Origin: Clostridiales bacterium
GTDB lineage: Bacteria; Bacillota; Clostridia; Oscillospirales; Oscillospiraceae
Assembly: GCA_021205695.1 (NCBI GenBank)
Contig: JAJPXB010000034.1
Location: forward strand, 31,627-68,021
DNA length: 36,395 nucleotides
Direction of reading: 5' to 3'
In this document: positions 17,227-25,083 of the stretch, piece by piece
How positions within the stretch are numbered: the first letter of the stretch is position 1
How the letters are laid out: every line of letters begins with the position of its first letter
Translations under genes and position numbers: made by a program
The notes under the pieces: model-generated
Told to the model about the DNA's origin: nothing
The model's database searches: none
What the model saw: the letters and a program-made list of their open reading frames with translations, nothing else

Positions 17227-17269
17227 CACACCGGAACCTGACGGCTCCGGTGTGTCCTGTTTCTTTTTT
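17227..17269. terminator. Hairpin between Ca2+ ATPase and sirtuin genes, likely terminator
   Basis: A 9-bp stem 17227-17235/17246-17254, extendable past a small bulge. On the plus strand it is followed by a T-rich run to 17269; on the minus strand it lies 30 bp beyond the ATPase stop with the weaker tail CTTTCCTGTC. The ATPase transcript is the only nearby transcript that needs stopping, although the better T-run is on the other strand. Confidence 0.5.
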
Positions 17270-17283
17270 GCCCGTGACGGCTC

Positions 17284-19902
17284 TTATTTTTTCCCGCCGA
17301 TCAGCCCGCAGGCCTTGCAGATCTCCATGACCACAGCGGGGGCCAGGCTGAGCCCCAACCCCGCCAGATATAAATACCAGGGGAGGGTCACAAGGCCAAA
17401 CACCGTGGTCAGCGGAGTAAACAGCACCACCGCCATCAGCGCCAGGGAGACCAGAGCGGCCTGGTTCATCCTTCCGTTGAAGAAGGGGCCGATGCGGAAC
17501 AGAGAGCGCTCCGAGCGCATATTGAACGCCTGCACCACTTGAGACAGGGCCAGCACCATAAAGGCCAGGGTCTGCCCGCCTTCGTCGCTTCCGGTGGCGG
17601 AGGCGCCCACCAGGAAGGCCGCCAGGGTCAGCAGGCCGAACATCAGTCCCTGGAGGACAATCTGCACCCCGAAGCCGTTGGCAAACAGCCCCTCGTCCCG
17701 GGGCTTGGGCCTGCGGCTCATGACGTCCGGCTCCACCGCCTCCATGCCCAGGGCGATTGCGGGGAGGCTGTCGGTGACCAGGTTGACCCACAGCAGCTGC
17801 ATGGACTGAAACAGGGACTTGTGCCACAGCACCATGGCCAGAAAGACGCAGATCACCTCGCCGATGTTGGTGCCCAGGAGGTAGCCCACCACCTTTTTGA
17901 TGTTGGCGTAGATGCCTCTCCCCTCCCGGACGGCGTCCACGATGGTGGTAAAGTTGTCGTCGGTGAGGGTCATGTCGGCGGCCCCCTTGGCCACGTCGGT
18001 GCCGGTGATGCCCATGGCGCAGCCGATATCCGCCGCCTTCAGGGCGGGGGCGTCGTTCACCCCGTCGCCGGTCATGGCCACCACCTGGCCCTTCCGCTGC
18101 CAGGCCTTGACGATGCGAATTTTGTTCTCCGGGGAGACCCGGGCATAGACGGCGGCGCGCTCCACCTGGCGGTCCAGCTGGGAGTCGGTCATAGCGTCCA
18201 GCTGCGCGCCGGTGATGGCCAGATCGCCCTCCTCCAGGATGCCCAGGTCTTTGGCGATGGCGGAGGCGGTGACCACATGGTCCCCGGTGATCATCACCGG
18301 CTTGATGCCCGCCCGGCGGCAGGTCTGAACCGCCTCCCGGACCTCGGGACGGGGCGGGTCGATCATACCCACCAGGCCCAGGAAGGTCAGGTCGTTTTCC
18401 AGCGCCTTCTCTGTGGGCTGAGCCGGGACCTGGTCCAGCTCCTTATAGGCCACCGCCAGCACCCGGAGGGCGGAGGCGCTCATCTCCTGGTTTACCCGGT
18501 GGGCGGTCGTCACGTCCCCGCAGACGCAGAGGGGGGCGATGCCGTCAAAGGCGCCCTTGACGATGGCGACGATTTTGCCGTCCACCCGGTTCACCGTGGT
18601 CATCCGCTTCCGGTCGGAGTCAAAGGGCAGCTCCGCCAGCCGGGGGCAGTCCCGGTTGAGCTGCTCTTTGGGCATGCCGTTGTTGTGGGCCGCCAGGACG
18701 ATGGCAGTCTCTGTGGGGTCGCCGACGTGCTGCACCTCTCCCCCGTCATGGAACACCACCGTTCCGTCGCTGCACAGGGTCCCGTATTGGAGCAGGCGGC
18801 ATACCTCCGGGGTGCAGCGGTCGGACACGTCCTCCGGGCCAGCCGCCCCGTCCAGATACGTCTTGACCAGGGTCATGCGGTTCTGGGTCAGGGTGCCTGT
18901 CTTGTCCGAGCAGATGACTGAGGCGCTGCCCAGGGTCTCCACGGCGGGGAGACGGCGGATGATGGCGTTTTTCTTCACCATCCGCTGGACGCCGATGGAC
19001 AGCACCACCGTCACGATGGCGGGCAGTCCCTCCGGGATGGCGGAGACCGCCAGGGAGACCGCCGTCATAAAGATGCTTAAAGGCTCCAGCCCGTTGGCCA
19101 GACCGATGACGAAGATAATGGCGCAGGCGGCGATCGCCACGATACCCAGATACTTGCCCAGCTGGCCCAGCTTCTGCTGGAGAGGGGTCTGCCCCTCCTC
19201 CTCCCCTTCCAGAAGGTTGGCGATCTTGCCCATCTCGGTGTCCATGCCGGTGGCGGTCACCAGAGCGGTGGCGGTGCCGTAGGTGATGCTGCACCCGGAA
19301 AACACCATATTGGTCCGGTCGCCCAGAGGGGCGTCCTCCGCCACCACCGCCTCCGCGTCCTTCTCCGAGGGCACCGACTCACCGGTGAGGGCGGACTCCT
19401 CGCTTTTCAGGCTGACGCTGTGGAGCAGGCGGCTGTCCGCCGGGACAAAGTCGCCCGCCTCCAGATGGATGATGTCACCGGGCACCAGCTGCGCCGCCTC
19501 GATCACCTGCTCCTCGCCGTCCCGAATGACCCGGGCGTGGGGAGCGGACATATTCTTCAGCGCATCCAGAGCCTTCTCCGCCTGGCTCTCCTGCATGACG
19601 CCGATGACGGCATTGACGATGACGATGAGCAGAATCAGCGCCGGCTCAAAGAACTCCTCCGGCTCGCCCTGGACGCAGGCGATGGCGAAGGACACCGCCG
19701 CCGCCGCCAGCAGGATGAGGATCATGGCGTCCTTGAACTGGTCGGCAAAACGCTGGAGGTTGGTCTTTTTCGGTTTCTCCCGGAGGCGGTTTTCTCCGTA
19801 CTGCGCCAGGCGCTCCGTCGCCTGCTGTCCGCTCAGACCGTCGGTCTGGTCAGAGTGGAGCCGGGCCAGGGCCTCCTCCCGGGTCGTGCTGTGGAATGTC
19901 AT
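17284..19902 (-). CDS. Second Ca2+-translocating P-type ATPase
   Basis: An 872-residue P2-type ATPase paralogous to the one at 1396-4047. It has the N-terminal motif GLSGQQATERLAQYGENRL, TM1-2, the actuator motif ALTGESVPSEKD, TM4 AIPEGLPAIVTVVLS, phosphorylation motif CSDKTGTLTQN with Asp333, nucleotide-binding KGAFD, hinge MTGDGVNDAPALKAADIG, and C-terminal TMs with NLVTDSLPAIALG. The predicted activity is Ca2+ export. The start at 19902 is supported by AAGGAGG upstream. No strong promoter was found; a TATGAT lies about 60 bp upstream. Having two such pumps suggests different affinity, ion preference or regulation, which the sequence alone cannot resolve. Confidence 0.93.
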   Translation of the reverse strand: MTFHSTTREEALARLHSDQTDGLSGQQATERLAQYGENRLREKPKKTNLQRFADQFKDAMILILLAAAAVSFAIACVQGEPEEFFEPALILLIVIVNAVIGVMQESQAEKALDALKNMSAPHARVIRDGEEQVIEAAQLVPGDIIHLEAGDFVPADSRLLHSVSLKSEESALTGESVPSEKDAEAVVAEDAPLGDRTNMVFSGCSITYGTATALVTATGMDTEMGKIANLLEGEEEGQTPLQQKLGQLGKYLGIVAIAACAIIFVIGLANGLEPLSIFMTAVSLAVSAIPEGLPAIVTVVLSIGVQRMVKKNAIIRRLPAVETLGSASVICSDKTGTLTQNRMTLVKTYLDGAAGPEDVSDRCTPEVCRLLQYGTLCSDGTVVFHDGGEVQHVGDPTETAIVLAAHNNGMPKEQLNRDCPRLAELPFDSDRKRMTTVNRVDGKIVAIVKGAFDGIAPLCVCGDVTTAHRVNQEMSASALRVLAVAYKELDQVPAQPTEKALENDLTFLGLVGMIDPPRPEVREAVQTCRRAGIKPVMITGDHVVTASAIAKDLGILEEGDLAITGAQLDAMTDSQLDRQVERAAVYARVSPENKIRIVKAWQRKGQVVAMTGDGVNDAPALKAADIGCAMGITGTDVAKGAADMTLTDDNFTTIVDAVREGRGIYANIKKVVGYLLGTNIGEVICVFLAMVLWHKSLFQSMQLLWVNLVTDSLPAIALGMEAVEPDVMSRRPKPRDEGLFANGFGVQIVLQGLMFGLLTLAAFLVGASATGSDEGGQTLAFMVLALSQVVQAFNMRSERSLFRIGPFFNGRMNQAALVSLALMAVVLFTPLTTVFGLVTLPWYLYLAGLGLSLAPAVVMEICKACGLIGGKK

Positions 19903-20076
19903 AAGGTTTGCCTCCTTCTGTCAGAAGGTCGATAGATACCTGCGGCGGGAGAGCGCCCCGCCTGTTGGAATAATCATACCAGACAGAACAGGGATTTGCA
20001 CAGGACAAAATTTCCTTCTGTCCCGTTTTTCCTCACCGGCGTTTTTTGTCCCAACAGACGGACGTATTTCCCGCCG

Positions 20077-20105
20077 TTGACGCGGGCCGTCCGCCATGTT
20101 AAAAT
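20077..20105 (+). promoter_or_regulatory. Promoter of the methionine sulfoxide reductase gene
   Basis: Plus strand TTGACG (20077-20082), 17-bp spacer, TAAAAT (20100-20105), 49 bp before the start codon; each hexamer matches 5/6. Confidence 0.7.
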
Positions 20106-20154
20106 ATAAAATAAGGTCAGAATCCTTTTATTTTACCGCAAGTGAGGTGCGCCT

Positions 20155-20649
20155 ATGTCCGCTTTCCCGTCCGGCTCTCCCCTTTTGGAGCCTCCCTATG
20201 ACGCTTTGGTACCGCAGCTCGCCGCCCTATTGGAGGGGGAGCGGGATACGGTGGCCAATCTGTCCAACGCCTCCGCCCTGCTGATGGACGCCCTGGAGGG
20301 GCTGAACTGGGCGGGCTTTTATCTGCTGCGGGAGGGCGTGCTGGTACTGGGGCCGTTCCAGGGGAAGCCCGCCTGCATCCGCATTCCTCTGAACAGGGGG
20401 GTCTGCGGCGCCGCGGTGGAGCGCGGAGAGACGCTGGTCGTCCCGGACGTCCACCAGTTTCCCACTCATATCGCCTGCGATGGGGCGTCCCGCTCGGAGA
20501 TCGTGGTGCCTCTCCGCCGCCCGGACGGCTGCCTGGTGGGCGTTCTGGATGTGGACAGCCCCCTTCCCGACCGGTTCTCCCCGGCAGACCGGGCTGGGCT
20601 GGAGCAGTGCGCCCGGCTGATCGAGGCCGCCTGCGACTGGCGCATCTGA
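20155..20649 (+). CDS. msrC: Free methionine-(R)-sulfoxide reductase (GAF domain)
   Basis: A 164-residue GAF-domain enzyme that reduces free Met-R-sulfoxide with thioredoxin-type electron donors. Family marks: NWAGFYLL (51-58), LGPFQGKPACIRIP with Cys74, GVCG with Cys84, and VPDVHQFPTHIACD with Cys108. The three cysteines correspond in spacing to the catalytic/resolving cysteines of E. coli fRMsr (84/94/118). SEIVVPL and LDVDSP complete the GAF fold. The length equals the E. coli enzyme. The ATG at 20155 is preceded by GAGGTG. It has its own promoter and lies ahead of a nitroreductase gene with a separate promoter, which suggests a small redox-stress neighbourhood. The symbol is by homology with fRMsr. 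Confidence 0.9.
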   Translation: MSAFPSGSPLLEPPYDALVPQLAALLEGERDTVANLSNASALLMDALEGLNWAGFYLLREGVLVLGPFQGKPACIRIPLNRGVCGAAVERGETLVVPDVHQFPTHIACDGASRSEIVVPLRRPDGCLVGVLDVDSPLPDRFSPADRAGLEQCARLIEAACDWRI

Positions 20650-20654
20650 CCGTC

Positions 20655-20683
20655 TTGCATTTCCAGAGGAACCGTCCTATAAT
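20655..20683 (+). promoter_or_regulatory. Promoter of the nitroreductase gene
   Basis: Plus strand TTGCAT (20655-20660), 17-bp spacer, TATAAT (20678-20683, perfect). It begins 6 bp after the stop of the preceding gene and 63 bp before the nitroreductase start at 20746. Confidence 0.7.
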
Positions 20684-20745
20684 AGAAGCACAGATAAGAA
20701 AAGCGGGGTGTCCCCCGCATTTTCCCACCAGAGGAGGTCGCTACA

Positions 20746-21273
20746 ATGAGCAATCAGGTATTGGAATCCATTCTCACCCGGCGGAGCGTCCGCAGCTATA
20801 AGTCCGATCCGGTCCCCAAGGAGCTGCTGGATCAGGTGCTGAAGGCGGGCACCTATGCCGCCACCGGCATGGGACGGCAGTCCCCAATCATCGTCGCCGT
20901 CACCGACAAGGCCGTCCGTGACAGGCTCTCCGCCATGAACGCCGCCGTCATGGGCAATCCGGGGATGGACCCCTTTTACGGCGCCCCCGTGGTGCTGGTG
21001 GTGCTGGCTGACAAGAGCATCCCCACCCACGTCTACGACGGCAGCCTGGTCATGGGCAATCTGATGCAGGCCGCCCACGCCGTGGGTCTCTCCAGCTGCT
21101 GGATCCACCGGGCCAAGGAGGAGTTCGAGACAGACGAGGGCAAGGAGCTGCTGGCCTCGCTGGGCATCCGGGGAGACTATGAGGGCATCGGCCACTGCAT
21201 CCTGGGCTATGCCGACGGCCCCGCTCCCCGGCCCAAGCCCCGGAAGGATGGCTACGTCTACCGGGTGGAATGA
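20746..21273 (+). CDS. Nitroreductase-family FMN oxidoreductase
   Basis: A 175-residue flavoprotein of the nitroreductase fold. The FMN-phosphate motif RRSVRSYKSDPVP lies at 12-24, TGMGRQSPIIVAV at 40-52, and the region DGSLVMGNLMQAAHAVGLSSCWIH forms the typical dimer/FMN helix. The C-terminus (ILGYADG, then PRPKPRK) is also characteristic. The natural substrate cannot be deduced; relatives reduce quinones, nitro compounds or act in stress responses. The ATG at 20746 has GAGGAGG upstream. It has its own promoter and is followed by a strong hairpin shared with the convergent xylulokinase gene. Confidence 0.88.
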   Translation: MSNQVLESILTRRSVRSYKSDPVPKELLDQVLKAGTYAATGMGRQSPIIVAVTDKAVRDRLSAMNAAVMGNPGMDPFYGAPVVLVVLADKSIPTHVYDGSLVMGNLMQAAHAVGLSSCWIHRAKEEFETDEGKELLASLGIRGDYEGIGHCILGYADGPAPRPKPRKDGYVYRVE

Positions 21274-21295
21274 GCTTTCCCGTCCTAATCACATC

Positions 21296-21330
21296 AGTGC
21301 CCGGAGACGGCTTCCCTGTCTCCGGGCACT
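21296..21330. terminator. Bidirectional terminator between nitroreductase and xylulokinase
   Basis: A perfect 13-bp stem, 21296-21308 with 21318-21330, and a 9-nt loop. On the plus strand it is followed by GCGCATTTTA. It sits in the 82-bp gap between two convergent genes. Confidence 0.75.
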
Positions 21331-21355
21331 GCGCATTTTATGGGAACGTCTGCCC

Positions 21356-22831
21356 TCACTGGATGAGGGGGAACACCGGCTTCAGGGCAGGGTAGATCTT
21401 CCGGTATTGCTGATACCGGGCCTCGTACCGGGCGGCGATCTCCGGGTCCGGTTCGACGGTGTCCACCACCTTCACCAGAGCGTCGCAGCAGGCCTCCACC
21501 GAGGGGTATTCCCCGCAGGCCACGGCGGCCAGCATGGCGCCGCCCATGCCCGGCCCCTGCTCGGACTCCAGAATGTCCAGCCTGACGTTGAGGACGTTGG
21601 CGAATATCTTCTTCCACAGGGGGCTTCTGGCCCCGCCGCCGCAGATCTTGCTCCGCCGGATGGAGATGCCCAGGCTTCTGGCCACCTCAAAGGAGTCCCG
21701 GATGGCAAAGGCGACCCCCTCCAGCATGGCCTGGGTCATGTCCGCCCTGGTGGTGTCCATGGTCATGCCCACAAAGGTGCCCCGGGCGTTGGTATCATTG
21801 ATGGGGCTGCGCTCCCCCATCAGGTAGGGGAGGAAATAGACGTGGTTGTTTCCCAGCTTATCATTGGTGATGGGGGCCTGGTTGGCGGCGTAATCGCCGG
21901 TACCGATAATGTCCTCCATCCACCACTTGTTGCAGCTGGCAGCGGACAGCATACAGCCCATCAGATGATAATGCCCGTCGGCGTGGGCGAAGGAGTGCAG
22001 GCTGTTGAACTGATCCACCCCGAACCGTTTTGAGGAGATAAAGATCGTGCCGGAGGTGCCCAGAGAGATGTTGCACTTCCCCTCCCCCACTGTGCCGGTG
22101 CCCACGGCGGCGGCGGCGTTGTCCCCGGCTCCGGCAGCCACGATCACATCGGGGGAGAGCCCCAGGATACCGGCCATCTCCGCCGTCAGGGTGCCCACCG
22201 GCTGGTAGCTCTCAAAAATCTGGGCCATCTGCTCCTCCCGGACGCCGCAGATGTCCAGCATCTCCCGGCTCCAGCACTTGTGCTCCACATCAAAGAGGAG
22301 CGTCCCGGAGGCGTCGGATACGTCGGTGCAGTGTACCCCGGTGAGGCGATAGGCCAGGTAGTCCTTGGGCAGCATGATTTTGGCGATGCGGGCAAACTTC
22401 TCCGGCTCATTGCGGCGCATCCAGAGCAGCTTGGGCGCGGTGAATCCGGCGAAAGCGATGTTTGCGGTCAGGGCGCTGAGCTTTTCCCTGCCGATGACGT
22501 TGTTGAGATAGTCCACCTCCCTGGCGGTACGGCCGTCGTTCCACAGAATGGCGGGGCGGATGACCTTGTCATTTCTGTCCAGCACCACCAGCCCATGCAT
22601 CTGTCCGCCGAAGCTGATACCCGCCACCTGGCTCCGGTCTACGTCCTGCACCAGGAGCTGGATTCCCGCAATCGTCTGGGCCATCCAGTCCTCGGGATTC
22701 TGCTCCGACCAGCCGGGGTGAGGAAAAGAAATGGGATACTCCCGAGAGACGATGTTGACGATCCTGCCGTCCCCCCGCATGAGCAGCAGCTTGACTGCGG
22801 AGGTCCCCAAATCGACGCCGATATAATACAT
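21356..22831 (-). CDS. xylB: Xylulokinase
   Basis: A 491-residue FGGY-family sugar kinase that phosphorylates D-xylulose for entry into the pentose phosphate pathway. Visible: N-terminal phosphate-loop GVDLGTSAVKLLL (5-17), the xylulokinase-type sugar motif GGQMHGLV (75-82), KDYLAYRLTG (156-165), putative catalytic base Asp237 in GAGDNAAAA, and the C-terminal FGGY ATP motif KICGGGARSPLWKKI. GQMHG together with SDASGTLLFD favours xylulokinase over glycerol or gluconate kinase. AAGGAG precedes the ATG at 22831. No xylose isomerase is adjacent, so xylose/xylulose supply must come from elsewhere. A putative promoter is at 22882-22910. Confidence 0.92.
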   Translation of the reverse strand: MYYIGVDLGTSAVKLLLMRGDGRIVNIVSREYPISFPHPGWSEQNPEDWMAQTIAGIQLLVQDVDRSQVAGISFGGQMHGLVVLDRNDKVIRPAILWNDGRTAREVDYLNNVIGREKLSALTANIAFAGFTAPKLLWMRRNEPEKFARIAKIMLPKDYLAYRLTGVHCTDVSDASGTLLFDVEHKCWSREMLDICGVREEQMAQIFESYQPVGTLTAEMAGILGLSPDVIVAAGAGDNAAAAVGTGTVGEGKCNISLGTSGTIFISSKRFGVDQFNSLHSFAHADGHYHLMGCMLSAASCNKWWMEDIIGTGDYAANQAPITNDKLGNNHVYFLPYLMGERSPINDTNARGTFVGMTMDTTRADMTQAMLEGVAFAIRDSFEVARSLGISIRRSKICGGGARSPLWKKIFANVLNVRLDILESEQGPGMGGAMLAAVACGEYPSVEACCDALVKVVDTVEPDPEIAARYEARYQQYRKIYPALKPVFPLIQ

Positions 22832-22881
22832 AAGACAGCACTCCTTTTACATGGCTTTTACATGGGCTCATCATGGCTACC

Positions 22882-22910
22882 AGTGTAGCGCAAACTGCGC
22901 AGAAGGGCAA
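22882..22910 (-). promoter_or_regulatory. Putative promoter of xylB, with a nearby 10-bp direct repeat
   Basis: Minus strand TTGCCC (22905-22910), 17-bp spacer, TACACT (22882-22887); both 4/6. Between it and the start codon, CATGTAAAAG occurs twice in tandem on the minus strand (about 22844-22864), overlapping the ribosome-binding region; its function is unknown. Confidence 0.4.
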
Positions 22911-22992
22911 CGACAATTTTTCGATTTTTGAGTGATTTTGACGAGGCCCGATGGGGTCGAAAAAGAAATCCGTTTCAAGCCCGAAAAAAGAG

Positions 22993-23021
22993 TTGACAAA
23001 ATAGGAATCTGCCGCTATAAT
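22993..23021 (+). promoter_or_regulatory. Perfect consensus promoter of the tRNA-Ala unit
   Basis: Plus strand TTGACA (22993-22998), 17-bp spacer, TATAAT (23016-23021), all consensus, as expected for stable RNA. Predicted transcription start is near 23028, leaving a leader of about 110 nt before the tRNA. Confidence 0.88.
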
Positions 23022-23059
23022 AACATTTGTTGTTCGGGTCGTCCGAACAGCGGTTTTAT

Positions 23060-23081
23060 GGGAGTGTCGCTCAGCTGGGAG
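23060..23081 (+). pseudogene. tRNA 5'-half-like fragment upstream of tRNA-Ala
   Basis: 22 nt here match the first 22 nt of the downstream tRNA-Ala at 19 positions, including an identical D-stem/loop GCTCAGCTGGGAG. The following sequence does not continue as a tRNA: there is no anticodon arm, T arm or 3' acceptor strand. It lies inside the tRNA leader transcript. It is most simply a tRNA remnant, possibly left by past recombination at this tRNA site. Confidence 0.5.
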
Positions 23082-23140
23082 TCCAGGCAGTGCGGTTACC
23101 CACCCCTGCAATTGAATCAGGTACATATCGCAACCCATCT

Positions 23141-23216
<76 letters not shown>

Positions 23217-23220
23217 GAAG

Positions 23221-23269
23221 GTTGCGGGACACAGTTTATTTGACTGTGTCCCGCAACTTTTTCTTTTTG
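23221..23269 (+). terminator. Strong rho-independent terminator after tRNA-Ala
   Basis: A perfect 15-bp stem, 23221-23235 with 23243-23257, 7-nt loop, then a T-rich tail (23258-23269). It starts 5 nt after the tRNA. If the attachment core is in the tRNA, this terminator may be supplied by the prophage rather than the host. Confidence 0.9.
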
Positions 23270-23325
23270 TATTTTTAGCTTTTATCGCTGCTCAAATTTT
23301 GCTATTGCCCATCTATTGCCCACGC

Positions 23326-24462
23326 TTAAATGGCGTCGGTGATGCGGCGGAGGCTCTCCAGATCTACGTCCTGATAGTACCGCAGCATCTCCGGTGAGGT
23401 GTGGCCGATGAGGCGGAGCTTGTCTTTGTCCGGGGCGTCCACAGCCTTCATCAGCGTGGCGAAGGTATGACGGCAGGAGTGGGGCGTGTACTTCCGGCGC
23501 TTCATCCCGTCTTTGACAGTGACGGGGTTGTCGATTCCCGCCGCCTCCAGCGCACGGTAGAAGGCCGCCCGGTACTGGTGGATCTGCATGGGGCCGCCGT
23601 CCTCTGCGCAGAACACCGGGCCGCTGATCCGGTCCTTCGTCAGCCGGTCGATGATGGGCTGGATCTTCGGAGACACTGGCACAGTGCGATTCCGCCCCGC
23701 CTCCGTCTTTGCCCCGCCGATGAACACGCACCGGACGGGGTCATAGTCCCGAGCATCCAGGGCCAGCAGCTCCGACGGGCGGAAGCCCAGGTAGCACTGG
23801 GCCACGATATAGTCCGCATAGGGCACAGAGCCGATGAGCGTCCGCAGCAGCTCCACCGCTTCCATGGGCAGGGCGTCCCGCTCGGCGGTCTCCCCTTCCC
23901 CTACGATGAGATACTGCCCCATGTTCAGGGCGGCCAGGTTACGGGGGATAGCGTACTTGTAGAGCAGGCCACAGAGGGCCTTCATGTTCTGCCGGGTCCG
24001 CTTCCCCTTCGGGCACTCGTCCATGCAGGCCTGGAGGTCGTCGATGTCGATGTCCGCCAGGTTGTACCACCAGACAGGCCGGAAGTAGTTCATGGCGGCG
24101 TGGTAGCAGTCCATGGTGGACTTCCCCGCCCGGTGAGTAGGCTCCCAGGCATCGTATACAGCCCGGAAGGTGACCGCCTTTTTCCGCTGTGGCTGGAGCA
24201 GCAGCTGGGGCAGGTAGGCCATGGCCTCACGCTTCGTCTTGAATCCGGCTTTGGACACTGTCTTTTTATGCTTCTGCCCGGCGGCGTCGATGGTATACCC
24301 CACCACCCGGCGGGCGATCCAGGTCTTGTTAGGCAGCTGGTACACCGTCCCCTGGCCGTTTCCCCGGGACTTTGGCCGCTGGCCTGTCCCCTGCTTTGCC
24401 CCGCAGCGGAGGCAATAGACGGCGTTCTCCGGGAGGTCGGCGTGGCATTTTTTACAGCGCAT
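23326..24462 (-). CDS. int: Phage tyrosine integrase with N-terminal zinc ribbon
   Basis: A 378-residue site-specific recombinase that integrates and excises the prophage. It begins with a zinc ribbon, MRCKKCHADLPENAVYCLRC (Cys3, 6, 17, 20), then an AP2-like arm-binding region (about 35-95), a core-binding SAM-like domain (about 97-185) and the catalytic domain. Catalytic residues: Arg228 (GFRPSELL), Lys252 (GGAKTEAGRNRTVPV), His328/Arg331 (HSCRHTF), His354 (GHTS) and nucleophile Tyr363 (RYYQDVD). The start at 24462 was chosen because AAGGAG lies 5 nt upstream; a GTG start 21 nt earlier has no comparable SD. It is oriented toward the tRNA-Ala. The gap upstream is filled by an opposing small RNA candidate. 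Confidence 0.95.
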   Translation of the reverse strand: MRCKKCHADLPENAVYCLRCGAKQGTGQRPKSRGNGQGTVYQLPNKTWIARRVVGYTIDAAGQKHKKTVSKAGFKTKREAMAYLPQLLLQPQRKKAVTFRAVYDAWEPTHRAGKSTMDCYHAAMNYFRPVWWYNLADIDIDDLQACMDECPKGKRTRQNMKALCGLLYKYAIPRNLAALNMGQYLIVGEGETAERDALPMEAVELLRTLIGSVPYADYIVAQCYLGFRPSELLALDARDYDPVRCVFIGGAKTEAGRNRTVPVSPKIQPIIDRLTKDRISGPVFCAEDGGPMQIHQYRAAFYRALEAAGIDNPVTVKDGMKRRKYTPHSCRHTFATLMKAVDAPDKDKLRLIGHTSPEMLRYYQDVDLESLRRITDAI

Positions 24463-24477
24463 TTTGGCTCCTTTCTC

Positions 24478-24506
24478 TTGCACCCCGCCGCCCTGTCTGG
24501 TACAAT
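24478..24506 (+). promoter_or_regulatory. Promoter of the integrase-adjacent small RNA
   Basis: Plus strand TTGCAC (24478-24483, 4/6), 17-bp spacer, TACAAT (24501-24506, 5/6). No plus-strand protein gene follows. It opposes the integrase gene; the -35 lies just upstream of the integrase SD. Confidence 0.6.
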
Positions 24507-24511
24507 AAAAG

Positions 24512-24630
24512 GGCGCAAGGGTGCCTTTGTGGTTATTGGTTCGCTTGCTTTTGGCCCTGTCCTGCTGGTAACAGGCGGGCCGCTCGCCTCTCTCGGTGTT
24601 GGTACCACCGGGAGGGGCTTTTTTTCTTTT
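24512..24630 (+). ncRNA. Putative structured small RNA opposite the integrase leader
   Basis: About 119 nt between a promoter-like sequence and a strong terminator. Predicted structure: small hairpin GGCGC-AAGG-GTGCC near the 5' end (24512-24525); middle stem GGCCC (24553-24557)/GGGCC (24577-24581) with inner CCTG/CAGG; and terminator stem 24586-24598 with 24606-24618 (13 bp, two G-U), then T7-C-T6. No ORF with an SD lies inside. It is antisense to the whole 169-bp gap between the membrane-protein gene and int, so it could base-pair with the int mRNA leader. I do not recognise a named RNA family. Confidence 0.6.
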
Positions 24631-24631
24631 T

Positions 24632-25036
24632 TCAGGGTGTGCGCATAAAACCGATGAAGGCCAGCAGCGCCTCCAGGATCACAAACATGAAATAGCCAGG
24701 ATATACCACCAGGGCCACAGTGTAGAGGATCGCCCCGGCCAGGGCCATCTTCCGGCTCTTCCGGGCGAAGGCAAAGCCGGTGAAGATTACGGCCAGGAGG
24801 GTCAGCACCATGTGGGGCCAGACAAGGAACTGGCTGACGATGTCCCCCACCAGGGCCAGCAGATCCGCCGAGATCTCTGCGCTGAGGGGACTATCCACAT
24901 AGGTGATAAACAGCAGGAATACCAGGTAAATAAAACCCAGCAGGAAGGCAAAGAACAGGCAGACGCTGTGCTTTGCCTTTTTTCGTTGCTGCTCCTTCTG
25001 ATACTCCATATATTGCTTTCTGTAGTCGGATGCCAT
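24632..25036 (-). CDS. Small prophage membrane protein, unknown function
   Basis: A 134-residue protein with a basic, amphipathic N-terminus (YRKQYMEYQKEQQRKKAKH) followed by about four hydrophobic helices (near 25-47, 58-72, 74-90 and 97-128). There are no catalytic motifs and I do not recognise the family. AAGGAG precedes the ATG at 25036. It lies between the repressor and integrase genes, all on the minus strand, a position where phages often carry lysogeny-expressed accessory genes (superinfection exclusion, abortive infection or host-interaction proteins). That role is positional inference only. Its stop codon abuts the T-run of the opposing small RNA. Confidence 0.7.
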   Translation of the reverse strand: MASDYRKQYMEYQKEQQRKKAKHSVCLFFAFLLGFIYLVFLLFITYVDSPLSAEISADLLALVGDIVSQFLVWPHMVLTLLAVIFTGFAFARKSRKMALAGAILYTVALVVYPGYFMFVILEALLAFIGFMRTP

Positions 25037-25083
25037 TTCTCTCTCCTTCTTTCTCTGTTTTTAATTTAGCGGCAGAGAGTTAT

